A stretch of 19,196 nucleotides of DNA from JBEIFW01 sp044370695 (GTDB taxonomy: Bacteria; Actinomycetota; Acidimicrobiia; Acidimicrobiales; Ilumatobacteraceae): positions 1 to 19,196 of the forward strand of contig JBILVB010000069.1 in assembly GCA_044370695.1 (NCBI GenBank). Direction: 5' to 3'. The first letter of the stretch is position 1. Each line of letters starts with the position of its first letter. The notes under the pieces are model-generated. The model did no database searches. It saw only the letters and a program-made list of their open reading frames with translations, and was not told the origin of the DNA. The position numbers and the translations under genes are program-made. Below are positions 1 through 7,484 of this stretch, one piece after another.

Positions 1-93
1 GCGGTGACCGTCGCCGTTCCGGCCGACGCCGTCGTGCTGATCGCGACCGCTGTCCACGATCGGCGGGTGCTGCTCACACTTCGAGCGCCCTGA
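1..93 (+). CDS. C-terminal end of a cut-off gene, possibly CpaB/RcpC-like (SAF family)
   Basis: The first 31 codons of frame 1 run open from the window edge to a TGA at 91-93, giving a 30-residue tail of alternating hydrophobic strands that ends in LLTLRAP. The pattern VTVAVPADA followed by a short loop and RVLLTL resembles the end of Flp-pilus assembly proteins of the CpaB/RcpC family, where a conserved 'values are processed by the AAA side chain' strand closes the domain. That match is from memory of the family and the piece is too short to be sure. The gene converges on uppP with a 36-base gap that shows no strong hairpin. Confidence 0.4.
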   Translation, partial: AVTVAVPADAVVLIATAVHDRRVLLTLRAP

Positions 94-129
94 TCGAGCG
101 GTACGCCCCACGTCACCGGACCCGGTTGG

Positions 130-954
130 TCACCACACGGTGTAGAGCGCGAGGCAGCCGACACCGAGCACGGTGCGGTACGCGACGAACGGACCGAAGC
201 TGCGGGTACGAACCAGCCGGATCGTGCCCCACACCGCCACCCAACCGGACACCGCCGCCGCGGCGATACCCGCCAACATCGGTGCGACGAGCCCTTCGGG
301 AATCCCGTCGGCCACGAGCTTGCCGACCTTGAACACGACCGCTCCGGACGTCACGGGAAGGCTCATGAGGAACGACAACCGTGCGGCAGCGTCGCGGTCG
401 AACCCGCTGAGCCGGGCGGCCGTGATCGTGATGCCCGAACGTGAGGTGCCCGGGTTCAGGGCGAGGATCTGCGCACTGCCGAGCTGTAGGGCGTCCCGCA
501 GGCCGAACTCCTCGACCCCCCGCGTCCCACGGCGGCGGTCGGCCCACCACAGGAGCATCCCGAATCCGACCAACGACACCGAGATGAGCGGAATCGTGCC
601 GAGATCCTCTTCGATGGTCTTCTCGAACAGCGCGCCCGCCACCGCCGCCGGAACGGCCGACACGACGAGCAACCACGGCAGCCGTCCTTCGGGCGCGCGG
701 CGGGCGGCAGGGTCGAACAGCGCCGCGAACCCGTTGCGTACGTAGGACCAGAGGTCCCCGCGGAAGTACGCGACCACGGCGACCAGGGTCCCGACGTGGA
801 GCGCCACGTCGAAGGCCTTGGACACGCTCGGGTTCTCGAGGTCATTCCAGCCGAACAGCCAGGGCACCAGGATCAGATGGCCGCTCGACGAGATCGGGAG
901 GAACTCCGACAGACCCTGCACGAGGCCGAGCACGATGGCGTGGACGATGGGCAC
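130..954 (-). CDS. uppP: Undecaprenyl-diphosphatase UppP (BacA family)
   Basis: This integral membrane enzyme dephosphorylates undecaprenyl diphosphate to recycle the lipid carrier of peptidoglycan synthesis; overproduction gives bacitracin resistance in other bacteria. The 274-residue product has the usual family length and both signature motifs: LSEFLPISSSGH at about residues 15-26 (with the conserved Glu17 and His26) and PGTSRSG at 168-174 (with the catalytic-type Arg172). It is mostly hydrophobic, with some seven to eight membrane segments, and has no signal peptide, as expected. The start is a GTG at 954-952 with a GGGAG Shine-Dalgarno five bases upstream. It is the last gene of a minus-strand operon, 29 bases after the PHP-domain gene, so it is probably co-transcribed with it. 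The identification is secure. Confidence 0.96.
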   Translation of the reverse strand: MPIVHAIVLGLVQGLSEFLPISSSGHLILVPWLFGWNDLENPSVSKAFDVALHVGTLVAVVAYFRGDLWSYVRNGFAALFDPAARRAPEGRLPWLLVVSAVPAAVAGALFEKTIEEDLGTIPLISVSLVGFGMLLWWADRRRGTRGVEEFGLRDALQLGSAQILALNPGTSRSGITITAARLSGFDRDAAARLSFLMSLPVTSGAVVFKVGKLVADGIPEGLVAPMLAGIAAAAVSGWVAVWGTIRLVRTRSFGPFVAYRTVLGVGCLALYTVW

Positions 955-962
955 GAGGGCTC

Positions 963-978
963 CCGGACGTAGGTCCGG
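963..978 (-). promoter_or_regulatory. Small stem-loop touching the uppP Shine-Dalgarno
   Basis: A perfect 6-bp inverted repeat, CCGGAC-N4-GTCCGG, lies between the PHP-domain gene and uppP. On the minus-strand transcript its 3' arm shares two bases with the GGGAG ribosome-binding site of uppP (960-964). It could modestly limit ribosome access or help set the relative expression of the two genes. A stem this short arises easily by chance in such GC-rich DNA. Confidence 0.25.
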
Positions 979-983
979 CGGGG

Positions 984-1733
984 TCAGCCGCCGGTCGAGG
1001 GCACGATCCTCGGACGCCAGCGGCGCGCCGGGTCGCTGTGATGGCCCCTCACCCTGCCACGACGCAACGAATCGAGGAACTGCGCCGGCGAGTCGAAATC
1101 GGGCATCTCGACGTACGCCGCGCCGATCGCCTCGGGCACGTGGGCATCCGAACCGGCACCGGCCGCCAGGTCGTGACGATCGGCGTAGTCGGCGGCGTGC
1201 CGGTTCAGGTGCTGGAGGGACGTCTTCGCGTTGAAGGCCTCGATCGCATCGACGAGCCCCGCGGCCACCAGTTCGTCGAGCGCGGGCTGGACGAGGTTGC
1301 GCCGGATCGGGTCGAACGGGTGGGGGATGTAGACCAGGCCGCCCTGGGACCGGATCCGCTCCGCTGCCTCGAGCGGAGCGATACCCATCGGGACCCGCTC
1401 ACTCAGGAACAGGCCGATCACCTCACCGTGGTGCGTCCGCAGCTCCTCCCCAACGATCACCCGGCACGGCAGGCGGTCGACGAGTTCCTGCCCGCCTCGC
1501 ACGGCGTTGTGATCCGTGATGCACAACACGTCGATGCCCGAGGCGATCACCGCTTCCTCGATCTCGTCGTAGGTCGTGGTCGAGTCGCCGGAGTGCATCG
1601 TGTGCGAGTGCAGATCGACGCGAACCCACCCCGCCGGCAGCGGCTCGGCGAGGTGGGGATGGCGGTCGATCCCAGCGGCGGTCGGTCGGCCCGGCACAGC
1701 GCCGGACGCTACCGGCCGCGCCGGGCCGACCAC
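984..1733 (-). CDS. PHP-domain metal-dependent phosphoesterase
   Basis: PHP proteins are metal-dependent phosphoesterases; relatives include histidinol phosphatase, the PHP domains of DNA polymerases and the nucleotide phosphatase / RNase AM (YciV/TrpH) group. The metal ligands are visible in order: HSH at residues 42-44, TDH at 73-75, a Glu-Glu pair at 96-97 followed by THH at 100-102, IPHPFD around 136-141, and SDAH at 195-198. The length (249 aa) fits a stand-alone PHP phosphatase. The chosen start is the GTG at 1733, nine bases after the stop of the upstream gene, because GAGGA lies six bases before it. A second GTG at 1697 has TAGCGT eight bases upstream and could be a leaderless internal start. 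The substrate cannot be told from sequence. Confidence 0.85.
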   Translation of the reverse strand: MVGPARPVASGAVPGRPTAAGIDRHPHLAEPLPAGWVRVDLHSHTMHSGDSTTTYDEIEEAVIASGIDVLCITDHNAVRGGQELVDRLPCRVIVGEELRTHHGEVIGLFLSERVPMGIAPLEAAERIRSQGGLVYIPHPFDPIRRNLVQPALDELVAAGLVDAIEAFNAKTSLQHLNRHAADYADRHDLAAGAGSDAHVPEAIGAAYVEMPDFDSPAQFLDSLRRGRVRGHHSDPARRWRPRIVPSTGG

Positions 1734-1742
1734 CCGTTTTCC

Positions 1743-2105
1743 TCAGTTCGCCGCCGGCGAGCACTTCTCGGTGTACTTCTCCTGCAACGTCGCGACCCGC
1801 GCCGTGAGCGCCGAACGCTTCTGCGCCAGCTCGCCCCGCTTCGCCGTGAGCTTCTCGACGGCCTTGGTCCGACCCGCCGCGGTGGCAGCGGCGACCCGCT
1901 CGTCGAGCTTGGCGAGCGCCTGGTCGATCTTGGCCGTGGCCTGCGGGACCCGGTCGAGCGCCGCTTTCACCTTCTCGCAGCGGGCCGCGACGGTGGCCGG
2001 GTCGGCCGCCTTGCCCCCCGGGGTCGACCCGGCTGCGAAGGCCGGGGCGGCGACGCCGAGGGTCAGCAAGCCGGCGAGGGTGGCGGTAACGAGCTTCGTA
2101 CGCAT
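1743..2105 (-). CDS. Small secreted helical protein of unknown function
   Basis: The product has 120 residues. It begins with a clear Sec signal peptide: a basic start MRTK, a hydrophobic stretch at about 5-20 and an AFA-A type cleavage site near residue 24. The mature part is almost entirely charged and alanine-rich with helix-forming heptad-like spacing, so it probably makes an antiparallel helical pair or coiled coil. It has only two cysteines, Cys43 and Cys115, one at each end of the helical core, where they could form a disulfide outside the cell. The ATG at 2105 has GGAG about nine bases upstream. It is the first gene of the operon that continues into the PHP protein (GTG nine bases after its stop) and uppP. 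I do not recognise a family. Confidence 0.8.
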   Translation of the reverse strand: MRTKLVTATLAGLLTLGVAAPAFAAGSTPGGKAADPATVAARCEKVKAALDRVPQATAKIDQALAKLDERVAAATAAGRTKAVEKLTAKRGELAQKRSALTARVATLQEKYTEKCSPAAN

Positions 2106-2218
2106 GGTGTTGTCTCCGTTCGTGGGGGGACGGCTCCTCCGTCCTGAGCACCAGCATCGGCCGCACTTGTGAGCGGGATGTGAGCCTGGCGTACAGATGC
2201 CGTCGAGGCTCGCCTGCA
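2106..2218 (-). promoter_or_regulatory. Intergenic region upstream of the small secreted protein
   Basis: These 113 bases separate the stop of the EamA transporter from the ATG of the small secreted protein, so they probably carry the promoter of the minus-strand operon, unless the transcript reads through from the transporter. An inverted repeat, GGACGG-N5-CCGTCC, lies at 2128-2144; on the transcript its loop is AGGAG, a Shine-Dalgarno-like sequence, but it is too far from the ATG to be the working site. No convincing -35/-10 pair was found. Confidence 0.3.
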
Positions 2219-3094
2219 TCACGGTCGAGCGGTGAGCGCCACGCCGACCGCCGATACCGCCAGGCCGGGAAGCGCTACCCAGCCCAGCCGCTCGCCGTAG
2301 AGCAGCGCACCTGCGGCCGCAGACAACGCCGGCGTCAGGAAGAACAGCGTCGACACCCGAGCCGCAGCGCGGCGTGCGAGCAAGAGGTTCATCAGCAACA
2401 CGGCACCGCACGACAGCGCCACCACCGACCAGACCTCGGCGAACACGAACGACGGCGTCACCGTCACGTCCCAACCCTCCACCACGACGGCGAGCACCGC
2501 GAGCACGACAGCCGAGCCGAGGTACTGGACCGCGGTGCCGGTGAGCAGCGGCTGAGCGGTGTTCCGGGCCCGCTGCCACAACGTCCCGGCGGACATGCCC
2601 ACCACCGAGAGGCCCATGGCGACGAGGGCTGGCCACGGTGCGTCGGCACCCCCGGCGGCGAGCTTGTCGCCGACGACCACCGCCACCCCGGCGAAGCCGA
2701 GGCCGACCCCGGCCCACTGCCGGGCCGTGAGCCGCTCCCCCAGCACCGTGCGCGCCGCGACCGACGTCGCCACCGGGTGCAGCCCGGCGATCAACGACGA
2801 CAGCCCGGCCGGCAGCCCGTTGCCGATGGACCAGAACACCCCGCTCAGGTACACCGCGTGCACCCCGAGCCCGGCCAGGCCGAGGTCGGCCCAGGCGCGA
2901 CGGCCGGTCGGCCAGGCCTCGCCCCGGGCGCGGGCGACGGCCGCCAGGATCGCGGCCGCGGCCAGCAGGCGGACCGCGAGGAAGCTGAACGGTCCGGCGT
3001 CGCCGGCGTAGTGGGCGCCGACGAACCCGGTGGACCACAGGGCGACGAACACCCACGGCGCAACCGTGTCGAGCGTGGGTCGGGTCCCGGGCAC
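2219..3094 (-). CDS. EamA/DMT-superfamily transporter
   Basis: This is an inner-membrane transporter of the drug/metabolite superfamily (EamA type; RhaT/YdcZ relatives), which usually exports amino acids or other small metabolites. The product of about 291 residues has ten hydrophobic segments in two repeated halves. The first half opens with a typical WVFVALWSTGFVGAHY helix and holds SLIAGLHPVATSVAARTVLGERLTARQWAG; the second half repeats the pattern with LTPALSAAAGALLYGERLGW. The frame is open far upstream, so the start is uncertain: I chose the GTG at 3094, which leaves a short N-terminus before the first helix, with GTG 3112 and TTG 3103 as alternatives. It diverges from the P450 gene. 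The substrate is unknown. Confidence 0.85.
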   Translation of the reverse strand: MPGTRPTLDTVAPWVFVALWSTGFVGAHYAGDAGPFSFLAVRLLAAAAILAAVARARGEAWPTGRRAWADLGLAGLGVHAVYLSGVFWSIGNGLPAGLSSLIAGLHPVATSVAARTVLGERLTARQWAGVGLGFAGVAVVVGDKLAAGGADAPWPALVAMGLSVVGMSAGTLWQRARNTAQPLLTGTAVQYLGSAVVLAVLAVVVEGWDVTVTPSFVFAEVWSVVALSCGAVLLMNLLLARRAAARVSTLFFLTPALSAAAGALLYGERLGWVALPGLAVSAVGVALTARP

Positions 3095-3131
3095 GGGAGT
3101 CAACCCTGACACAACTACCGTCGCGGGCGCC
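3095..3131. promoter_or_regulatory. Very short divergent promoter region between EamA and P450 genes
   Basis: With the starts chosen here only 37 bp separate the two divergent coding regions, so any promoters must be leaderless or overlap the genes. On the plus strand TACCGT (3116-3121) lies ten bases before the P450 GTG, in line with the TAnnnT boxes seen before other genes in this window. On the minus strand no box is equally convincing. Confidence 0.3.
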
Positions 3132-4295
3132 GTGGCCCTCGTCGTCCCGTCGCTCGACCTGCGCGCCCTCGCCGTCGCCGACCCGTACCCGGCGCTCGCC
3201 GCCGCCCGGGAAGCGGCGCCGATCGTGGCCGACTCGGCTCGCGGCGGCTGGTTGCTGTGCCGGCACGCCGAGATCGCCGCAGCACTGCGGGACCGCCGCC
3301 TCGGACGCGTCGATCCGGCCGCCGGTCCGTCACCGCGGCCCGGGTGTCCGGCCTTCTCGGCGCTGGAACGCTGGTCCCTGCTCGATCTCGAAGGCCCGGA
3401 CCACGAACGGTTGCGGACCCGCATCGGCCGGCTGTTCACGCCCTCGGCGGTGGCGGCACGGCGCCCGGCCATCGAGACGCTCGCCGCCGACCTGCTCGAA
3501 CCGGTGCTCGCCCGATTGCGCGACGGCGACGCCGTCGACCTCCTCGCCGACTACGCCGGGCCGTTCGCCGTCTCGGTGATCTGCGACCTGCTCGGCGTGC
3601 CCCGCGCCGACGGACCCCGGCTGCTCGCCTGGTCTCACGCCATGGTCCGGCTGTACGAAGTGGCCCCCTCTCCCGAGCATCGGGCGGCGGCCGAGTCGGC
3701 CTCGGTCGATTTCGCGGCCTACGTCGACGGGTTGCCCGACGTGCTGGGCGCGATCGGCGTGTCGCCCGCCGAGCGTCGCTCCACCGTGGTGCTGCTGCTC
3801 AACGCCGGCCACGAAGCCACGGTGAACGCCCTCGGCAACGGCCTGCGAGCCCTGCTGTCGCGCCCGGACCAGTGGCATCGGCTCGCCGGCGGCACCGTCG
3901 ACGCGGCGAGCGCGCTCGAGGAGTGCCTCCGGTTCGACGGACCGCTCATGCTGTTCGACCGGATCGTGATCGACCCCGACGGGATCGAGCTCGCCGGCCA
4001 TCGGCTCGGCCGCGGTGAGCGGGTCGGCCTGTTGTTCGGCGCGGCCAACCGAGATCCCCGCCGGTTCGACGATCCGGACCGCTTCGACGTCGGTCGGGGC
4101 GACGCCGGCCACGTCGGCTTCGGCGGCGGCGCCCATTTCTGCCTCGGCGCCCCCCTGGCCCGGATGGAGCTCGCGGTGTCGCTCGCCGCGCTGGCCGCCC
4201 GAGCGCCCGACCTCGCGCTGGCCGCCGAGCCCGAGTTCCACCCGACGTTCGTCATTCGCGGGCTGCGCGCCCTGCCGGTCGTCACGACCCGCTGA
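3132..4295 (+). CDS. Cytochrome P450
   Basis: This is a soluble bacterial class I-type P450 monooxygenase, which needs separate ferredoxin and reductase partners; none is encoded nearby. All hallmarks are present: the I-helix oxygen-activation motif AGHEAT at about residues 225-230, the K-helix ExxR at 264-267, the ANRDPRRFDDPDRFDVGR stretch and the heme-binding loop FGGGAHFCLG with the cysteine ligand at about residue 337. Its length (about 387 aa) is slightly short of the usual 400 but complete. The start is uncertain: GTG 3132 gives a typical DPYPALAAARE N-terminus and has TACCGT ten bases upstream, while GTG 3075 and ATG 3030 would overlap the divergent transporter gene. The stop overlaps the stop of the convergent tldE gene by 14 bases. 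The substrate is unknown. Confidence 0.9.
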   Translation: MALVVPSLDLRALAVADPYPALAAAREAAPIVADSARGGWLLCRHAEIAAALRDRRLGRVDPAAGPSPRPGCPAFSALERWSLLDLEGPDHERLRTRIGRLFTPSAVAARRPAIETLAADLLEPVLARLRDGDAVDLLADYAGPFAVSVICDLLGVPRADGPRLLAWSHAMVRLYEVAPSPEHRAAAESASVDFAAYVDGLPDVLGAIGVSPAERRSTVVLLLNAGHEATVNALGNGLRALLSRPDQWHRLAGGTVDAASALEECLRFDGPLMLFDRIVIDPDGIELAGHRLGRGERVGLLFGAANRDPRRFDDPDRFDVGRGDAGHVGFGGGAHFCLGAPLARMELAVSLAALAARAPDLALAAEPEFHPTFVIRGLRALPVVTTR

Positions 4296-5631
4296 GGCTG
4301 ATCCCCTCGATCACGAGGCTCATCCCGACCGCCGACATCGGCAGCCAGTCGAGATCGCCGCCGACTTCGCGGATGTCGAGGAGCATGCGCTGCAACGTCG
4401 ATGCGATCGTGAACTCCCGGATCGGCGCGCCGAGTTCGCCGCCGGTGATGCGCAGGCCGGCCGCACCCGAGGAGAAGTCGCCCGACACCGGGTTGACCCC
4501 GGAGTGCAGCCCCAGGACCTGCTGCACCAGCACGCCGTCGCCGACGTCGCGCACCAGGTCGGCCTGGCTCCGGGTCCCGGGCGCGAGCTGGATCGCCCGA
4601 CACCCGACGCCGGGCGTGGACTTGAACCCACCGCGCACCGCCGAGCCGGTGGAGTGCACCCCGGCACGCCGGGCGCTGTAGGCGTTGTGCACGAACTGGC
4701 GCAGCACCCCGCCGTCGATGAGCAGGTTGCGCCGGGAGGCGAGGCCCTCCCCGTCGACCTCGGATGCGGTGTACGCCAACGGGTTCGTCGGGTCGTCGAC
4801 CAGGGTGACGAACGACGGGGCGACCTGCTCGCCGAGCCGGTTGGCGAACAGCGACCGCCCCTTGAGCACGCTCTCGCCGTTGAGGGTCGAGGCGATGATC
4901 GACAGGAACTGGGCGGTGACGTACGGGTCGAGCACGACGGTGACCCGACCGCTCGCCGGCTTGGTCGAGCCGATCAGCCGGGTGGCCCGCTCGGCGCCTT
5001 CCCGGGCCGCTTTGTCCGGGTCGAGGTCGGCGGGCGAGCGCCCGACCGAGAACCCGAACCCGGTGTGGGTCTCGTCGCCGTCGTCGGCGAGGGTCGACAC
5101 CACCACGTAGCAGCCCGACTCCCGCCCGTGGACGGCGATCCCGGTGGAGGTGGCGACGGCGGCCTCGGCCAGCACGTCGGAGTAGGAGGCTTCCTCGACC
5201 CGGATCCGGCGGTCGAGTCCGAGCGTGCGACGCTCGAGGTCGAGCGCAAGGCGCACCTTGTCGTCGGCCGCGAACGAGGCCAGGTCGTCGGACCACAGCT
5301 CGAGCGTCGGGACGGCCACGCCGTCGGGCTCGGCCAGGCCGGCCCACGGGTCCGACGAGCCGAACCCGGCGTTGTCCCGGGCCTCGGCCAGCACCTCGGC
5401 CACGACGGCGTCGTCGAGCACGCCGGCATAGGCGAACCCGATGCGGCCGTCGCGGATCACCCGGACGCCGATCCCTTCGGACTGCGCCGAGGTGAGCTGC
5501 TCGATCTCACCCTCGTACACCCGCACGCTGGTGTCCCGGTCCCGGGACACGAATGCTTCGACCTGCTCGCCAGGCCGGGCCTGCTCGGCCACCCGCCGGG
5601 CGAGCGCCAGCAGCTCCTCGGACCCGCTCAC
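4282..5631 (-). CDS. pmbA: TldE/PmbA-family protein (partner of the TldD protease)
   Basis: TldE (PmbA) forms a heterodimeric metalloprotease with TldD; in E. coli the pair matures microcin B17 and degrades the CcdA antitoxin. The 449-residue product is of family length and has the two-domain layout, including FVSRDRDTSVRVYEGEIEQLTSAQSEGIGVRV near the N-terminus and the C-terminal VSGDFSSGAAGLRITGGELGAPIREFTIAST pattern. It lacks an HExxxH motif, as the TldE half normally does, so catalysis depends on TldD. The GTG start at 5631-5629 overlaps the tldD stop in a GTGA arrangement, so the two are translationally coupled. The frame stays open upstream into tldD, but that part is a shadow. The native substrate cannot be inferred. 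Confidence 0.93.
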   Translation of the reverse strand: MSGSEELLALARRVAEQARPGEQVEAFVSRDRDTSVRVYEGEIEQLTSAQSEGIGVRVIRDGRIGFAYAGVLDDAVVAEVLAEARDNAGFGSSDPWAGLAEPDGVAVPTLELWSDDLASFAADDKVRLALDLERRTLGLDRRIRVEEASYSDVLAEAAVATSTGIAVHGRESGCYVVVSTLADDGDETHTGFGFSVGRSPADLDPDKAAREGAERATRLIGSTKPASGRVTVVLDPYVTAQFLSIIASTLNGESVLKGRSLFANRLGEQVAPSFVTLVDDPTNPLAYTASEVDGEGLASRRNLLIDGGVLRQFVHNAYSARRAGVHSTGSAVRGGFKSTPGVGCRAIQLAPGTRSQADLVRDVGDGVLVQQVLGLHSGVNPVSGDFSSGAAGLRITGGELGAPIREFTIASTLQRMLLDIREVGGDLDWLPMSAVGMSLVIEGISLSGS

Positions 5632-7019
5632 GCCGCCGTCCCCCCGATGGTCAGGGCCTTGACCCGCAACGTCGGCTGGCCGTCGCCGACCGGGACCCCC
5701 TGGCCATCCTTGCCGCACGTGCCCGGGTTGCCCATGGCGAAGTCGTTCCCGAGCCGGTCGATGTCCTTGAGCACCTGCGGGCCGTTCCCGATCAGGTTGC
5801 CCTCGCGCAACGGCTCGGTGATCTCGCCGTTCTCGATCAGGTAGGCCTCGGTCATCCCGAACACGAAGTCGCCGGTGGCGGTGTTGACGCTGCCGCCGCC
5901 GAGCTGCGCGACGTACACCCCGTTGGGGGTGTCGCGGATCAGCTCGGACGGATCCTCGGTGCCGTTGGTGACGAAGGTGTTCGTCATCCGGACCATCGGG
6001 AGGTGCTGGTAGCTCTGGCGGCGGCCATTGCCCGACTGGGGCCGGCCGTCCTTGCGGGCCCGCAGGAAGTCCCACATGTAGTCGGTGAGCACGCCGTCGC
6101 GGATCAGCACGTTGCGCTGCGCCGGGTGGCCTTCGTCGTCGATGGTGATGGCGCCCCACTCGGTCGACATCGTGCCGTCGTCGATCAGGGTGACGAGCGA
6201 GCTGGCGACCTGCTCACCGACCCGGCCCTTGTAGACGCTGGCGCCCTTGCCCACGAGGTCGGCCTCGAGCCCGTGGCCGCACGCCTCGTGGAACAGCACG
6301 CCGCCCGAGCCGGCCCGGATCACCACCGGCAGGCTGCCCGAGGGGGCGGGGCGAGCCTTGAGCTTGGTGAGGGCCCGGGTGGCCGCGGCACGGGCCACCT
6401 CCTCGACGTCGTAGCGGGAGAACAGCTCGAACCCGATCGTGTGGCCGATCGACTCGTACCCGGTCTGCATGCCGGTGTCCCCGCTGGCGACGGCGGTGAC
6501 CCGGAACATCGTGCGGACCTGGTCGTCGGTGGCGTAGAGCCCGTCGGAGTTGGCGACCAGGATCCGCTTGCGGCTGTCGCCGTAGCCGGCCGACACCTGG
6601 GCGATGGCGCTGCCGGCGGCCCGGGCGGCGGCGTCGGCCCGTTGCAGCAGTGCGACCTTGGTCGCTTTCGTGATCGTGTCCGGATAGGTCTCGATCACGT
6701 TCACCGGGGCGACCCGACGCTCGGTGAGCGCGACGACCTTGGCACCCCCGCCCCCGCCCCGTGCGGCCGCCGACGCCGCCTCGGCCGCGGCGCGCAGACC
6801 GGCGAGGCTGAGATCGGCGGTGTGGGCGAATCCGGTGGTGTCGCCGATGACGACGCGGATGCCGGCGCCCCGGTCCCGACCGGAGGTGACCTGCTCGACC
6901 CGGCCGTCGTCGAGGTAGGCCGACGAGGACGTCTTGTCCTCGACGTACACCTCGGCGAACTCGCCACCGTGGCGCAACGCCCCGCCGAGGACCTCCGTGA
7001 GCAGATCGCGATCGAGCAT
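5628..7019 (-). CDS. tldD: TldD-family zinc metalloprotease
   Basis: TldD is the catalytic half of the TldD/TldE peptidase, which threads unfolded peptides into its cavity. The 463-residue product carries the zinc motif HEACGH at residues 244-249 and the C-terminal GTCGKDGQ segment, whose Cys435 corresponds to the third zinc ligand in the known structure. SGGVLFHEACGHGLEADLV and GNGPQVLKDIDRLGNDFAMGNPGTCG are characteristic. The ATG at 7019 has no Shine-Dalgarno but has TAGCCT six bases upstream, so the mRNA is probably leaderless. It is the first gene of a two-gene operon with tldE and diverges from the thioesterase gene across 84 bases. Confidence 0.95.
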   Translation of the reverse strand: MLDRDLLTEVLGGALRHGGEFAEVYVEDKTSSSAYLDDGRVEQVTSGRDRGAGIRVVIGDTTGFAHTADLSLAGLRAAAEAASAAARGGGGGAKVVALTERRVAPVNVIETYPDTITKATKVALLQRADAAARAAGSAIAQVSAGYGDSRKRILVANSDGLYATDDQVRTMFRVTAVASGDTGMQTGYESIGHTIGFELFSRYDVEEVARAAATRALTKLKARPAPSGSLPVVIRAGSGGVLFHEACGHGLEADLVGKGASVYKGRVGEQVASSLVTLIDDGTMSTEWGAITIDDEGHPAQRNVLIRDGVLTDYMWDFLRARKDGRPQSGNGRRQSYQHLPMVRMTNTFVTNGTEDPSELIRDTPNGVYVAQLGGGSVNTATGDFVFGMTEAYLIENGEITEPLREGNLIGNGPQVLKDIDRLGNDFAMGNPGTCGKDGQGVPVGDGQPTLRVKALTIGGTAA

Positions 7020-7025
7020 CGCGAA

Positions 7026-7031
7026 AGGCTA
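7026..7031 (-). promoter_or_regulatory. Candidate -10 box of the tldD-tldE operon (leaderless type)
   Basis: On the minus strand TAGCCT ends six bases before the tldD ATG, with no Shine-Dalgarno between. The position and the TAnnnT pattern fit a sigma-70-type -10 element driving a transcript that begins at or next to the ATG. No clear -35 element is visible, which is common in high-GC actinobacteria. Confidence 0.45.
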
Positions 7032-7089
7032 TCGGTCACCTCCGCACGCCGGCGGAGCGCGCCCGGTGGCCCGGCGACGAACCGCGTCG

Positions 7090-7095
7090 TAGCGT
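7090..7095 (+). promoter_or_regulatory. Candidate -10 box of the thioesterase operon (leaderless type)
   Basis: TAGCGT lies eight bases before the ATG at 7104 (five before an in-frame GTG at 7101), again without a Shine-Dalgarno. It mirrors the TAGCCT of the divergent tldD gene, so the 84-bp gap would hold two back-to-back leaderless promoters. Confidence 0.45.
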
Positions 7096-7103
7096 TCGTG
7101 GTG

Positions 7104-7484
7104 ATGACCCTGGAACCGGGCCTGTCGGCCACCGTCACGCTCGTGGTGACCGACGCCGACACGGCGGTCGCCCTCGGCTCGGGCAGCGTTCCCGTGCTCG
7201 GCACACCCCGGGTGGTGGCCCTGGTCGAGGAGGCGACGTGCCGCGCGCTCGACGGCCACCTCGAGCCCGGCACGACATCGGTGGGGATCCGGGTGCAGCT
7301 CGATCACCTCCAACCGAACCTGGTCGGCACGAGCGTGGTCGCGGAGGCCCACCTCGACAAGGTCGAGGGACGCCGGCTGTCGTTCTCCTGCACGGTGAAC
7401 GACGCCCGGGGCATCGTCGCTGCCGGCAAGGTGTCGCGCGTCGTGGTCGACACCGAGCGGTTCTTGGACAAGGCGGCGGGCTGA
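7104..7484 (+). CDS. FlK-like hotdog-fold thioesterase
   Basis: The 126-residue product fits the single-hotdog family that includes fluoroacetyl-CoA thioesterase FlK. The three catalytic residues of FlK (Thr42, Glu50, His76) have exact counterparts in spacing: Thr34 (in GTP), Glu42 (in VEEA) and His68 (in LDHLQPN). The typical GIRVQLDHLQPNLVGTSVVAEA strand and the C-terminal CTVNDARGIVAAG strand are also present. It probably hydrolyses an acyl-CoA in the cytosol; most members have unknown substrates and there is no sign of fluoroacetate metabolism here. ATG 7104 is chosen, with GTG 7101 an equal alternative. The stop TGA lies inside the proposed start of the next gene, so the two are coupled. 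Confidence 0.85.
   Translation: MTLEPGLSATVTLVVTDADTAVALGSGSVPVLGTPRVVALVEEATCRALDGHLEPGTTSVGIRVQLDHLQPNLVGTSVVAEAHLDKVEGRRLSFSCTVNDARGIVAAGKVSRVVVDTERFLDKAAG

Noticed and set aside
4015..5844. Long plus-strand open frame of 609 codons opposite tldE and tldD
   Set aside because: It lies antisense to two clearly conserved genes, has a low-complexity Arg/Pro/Ser/Ala-rich product and no recognisable domain; long shadows are normal at this GC content.
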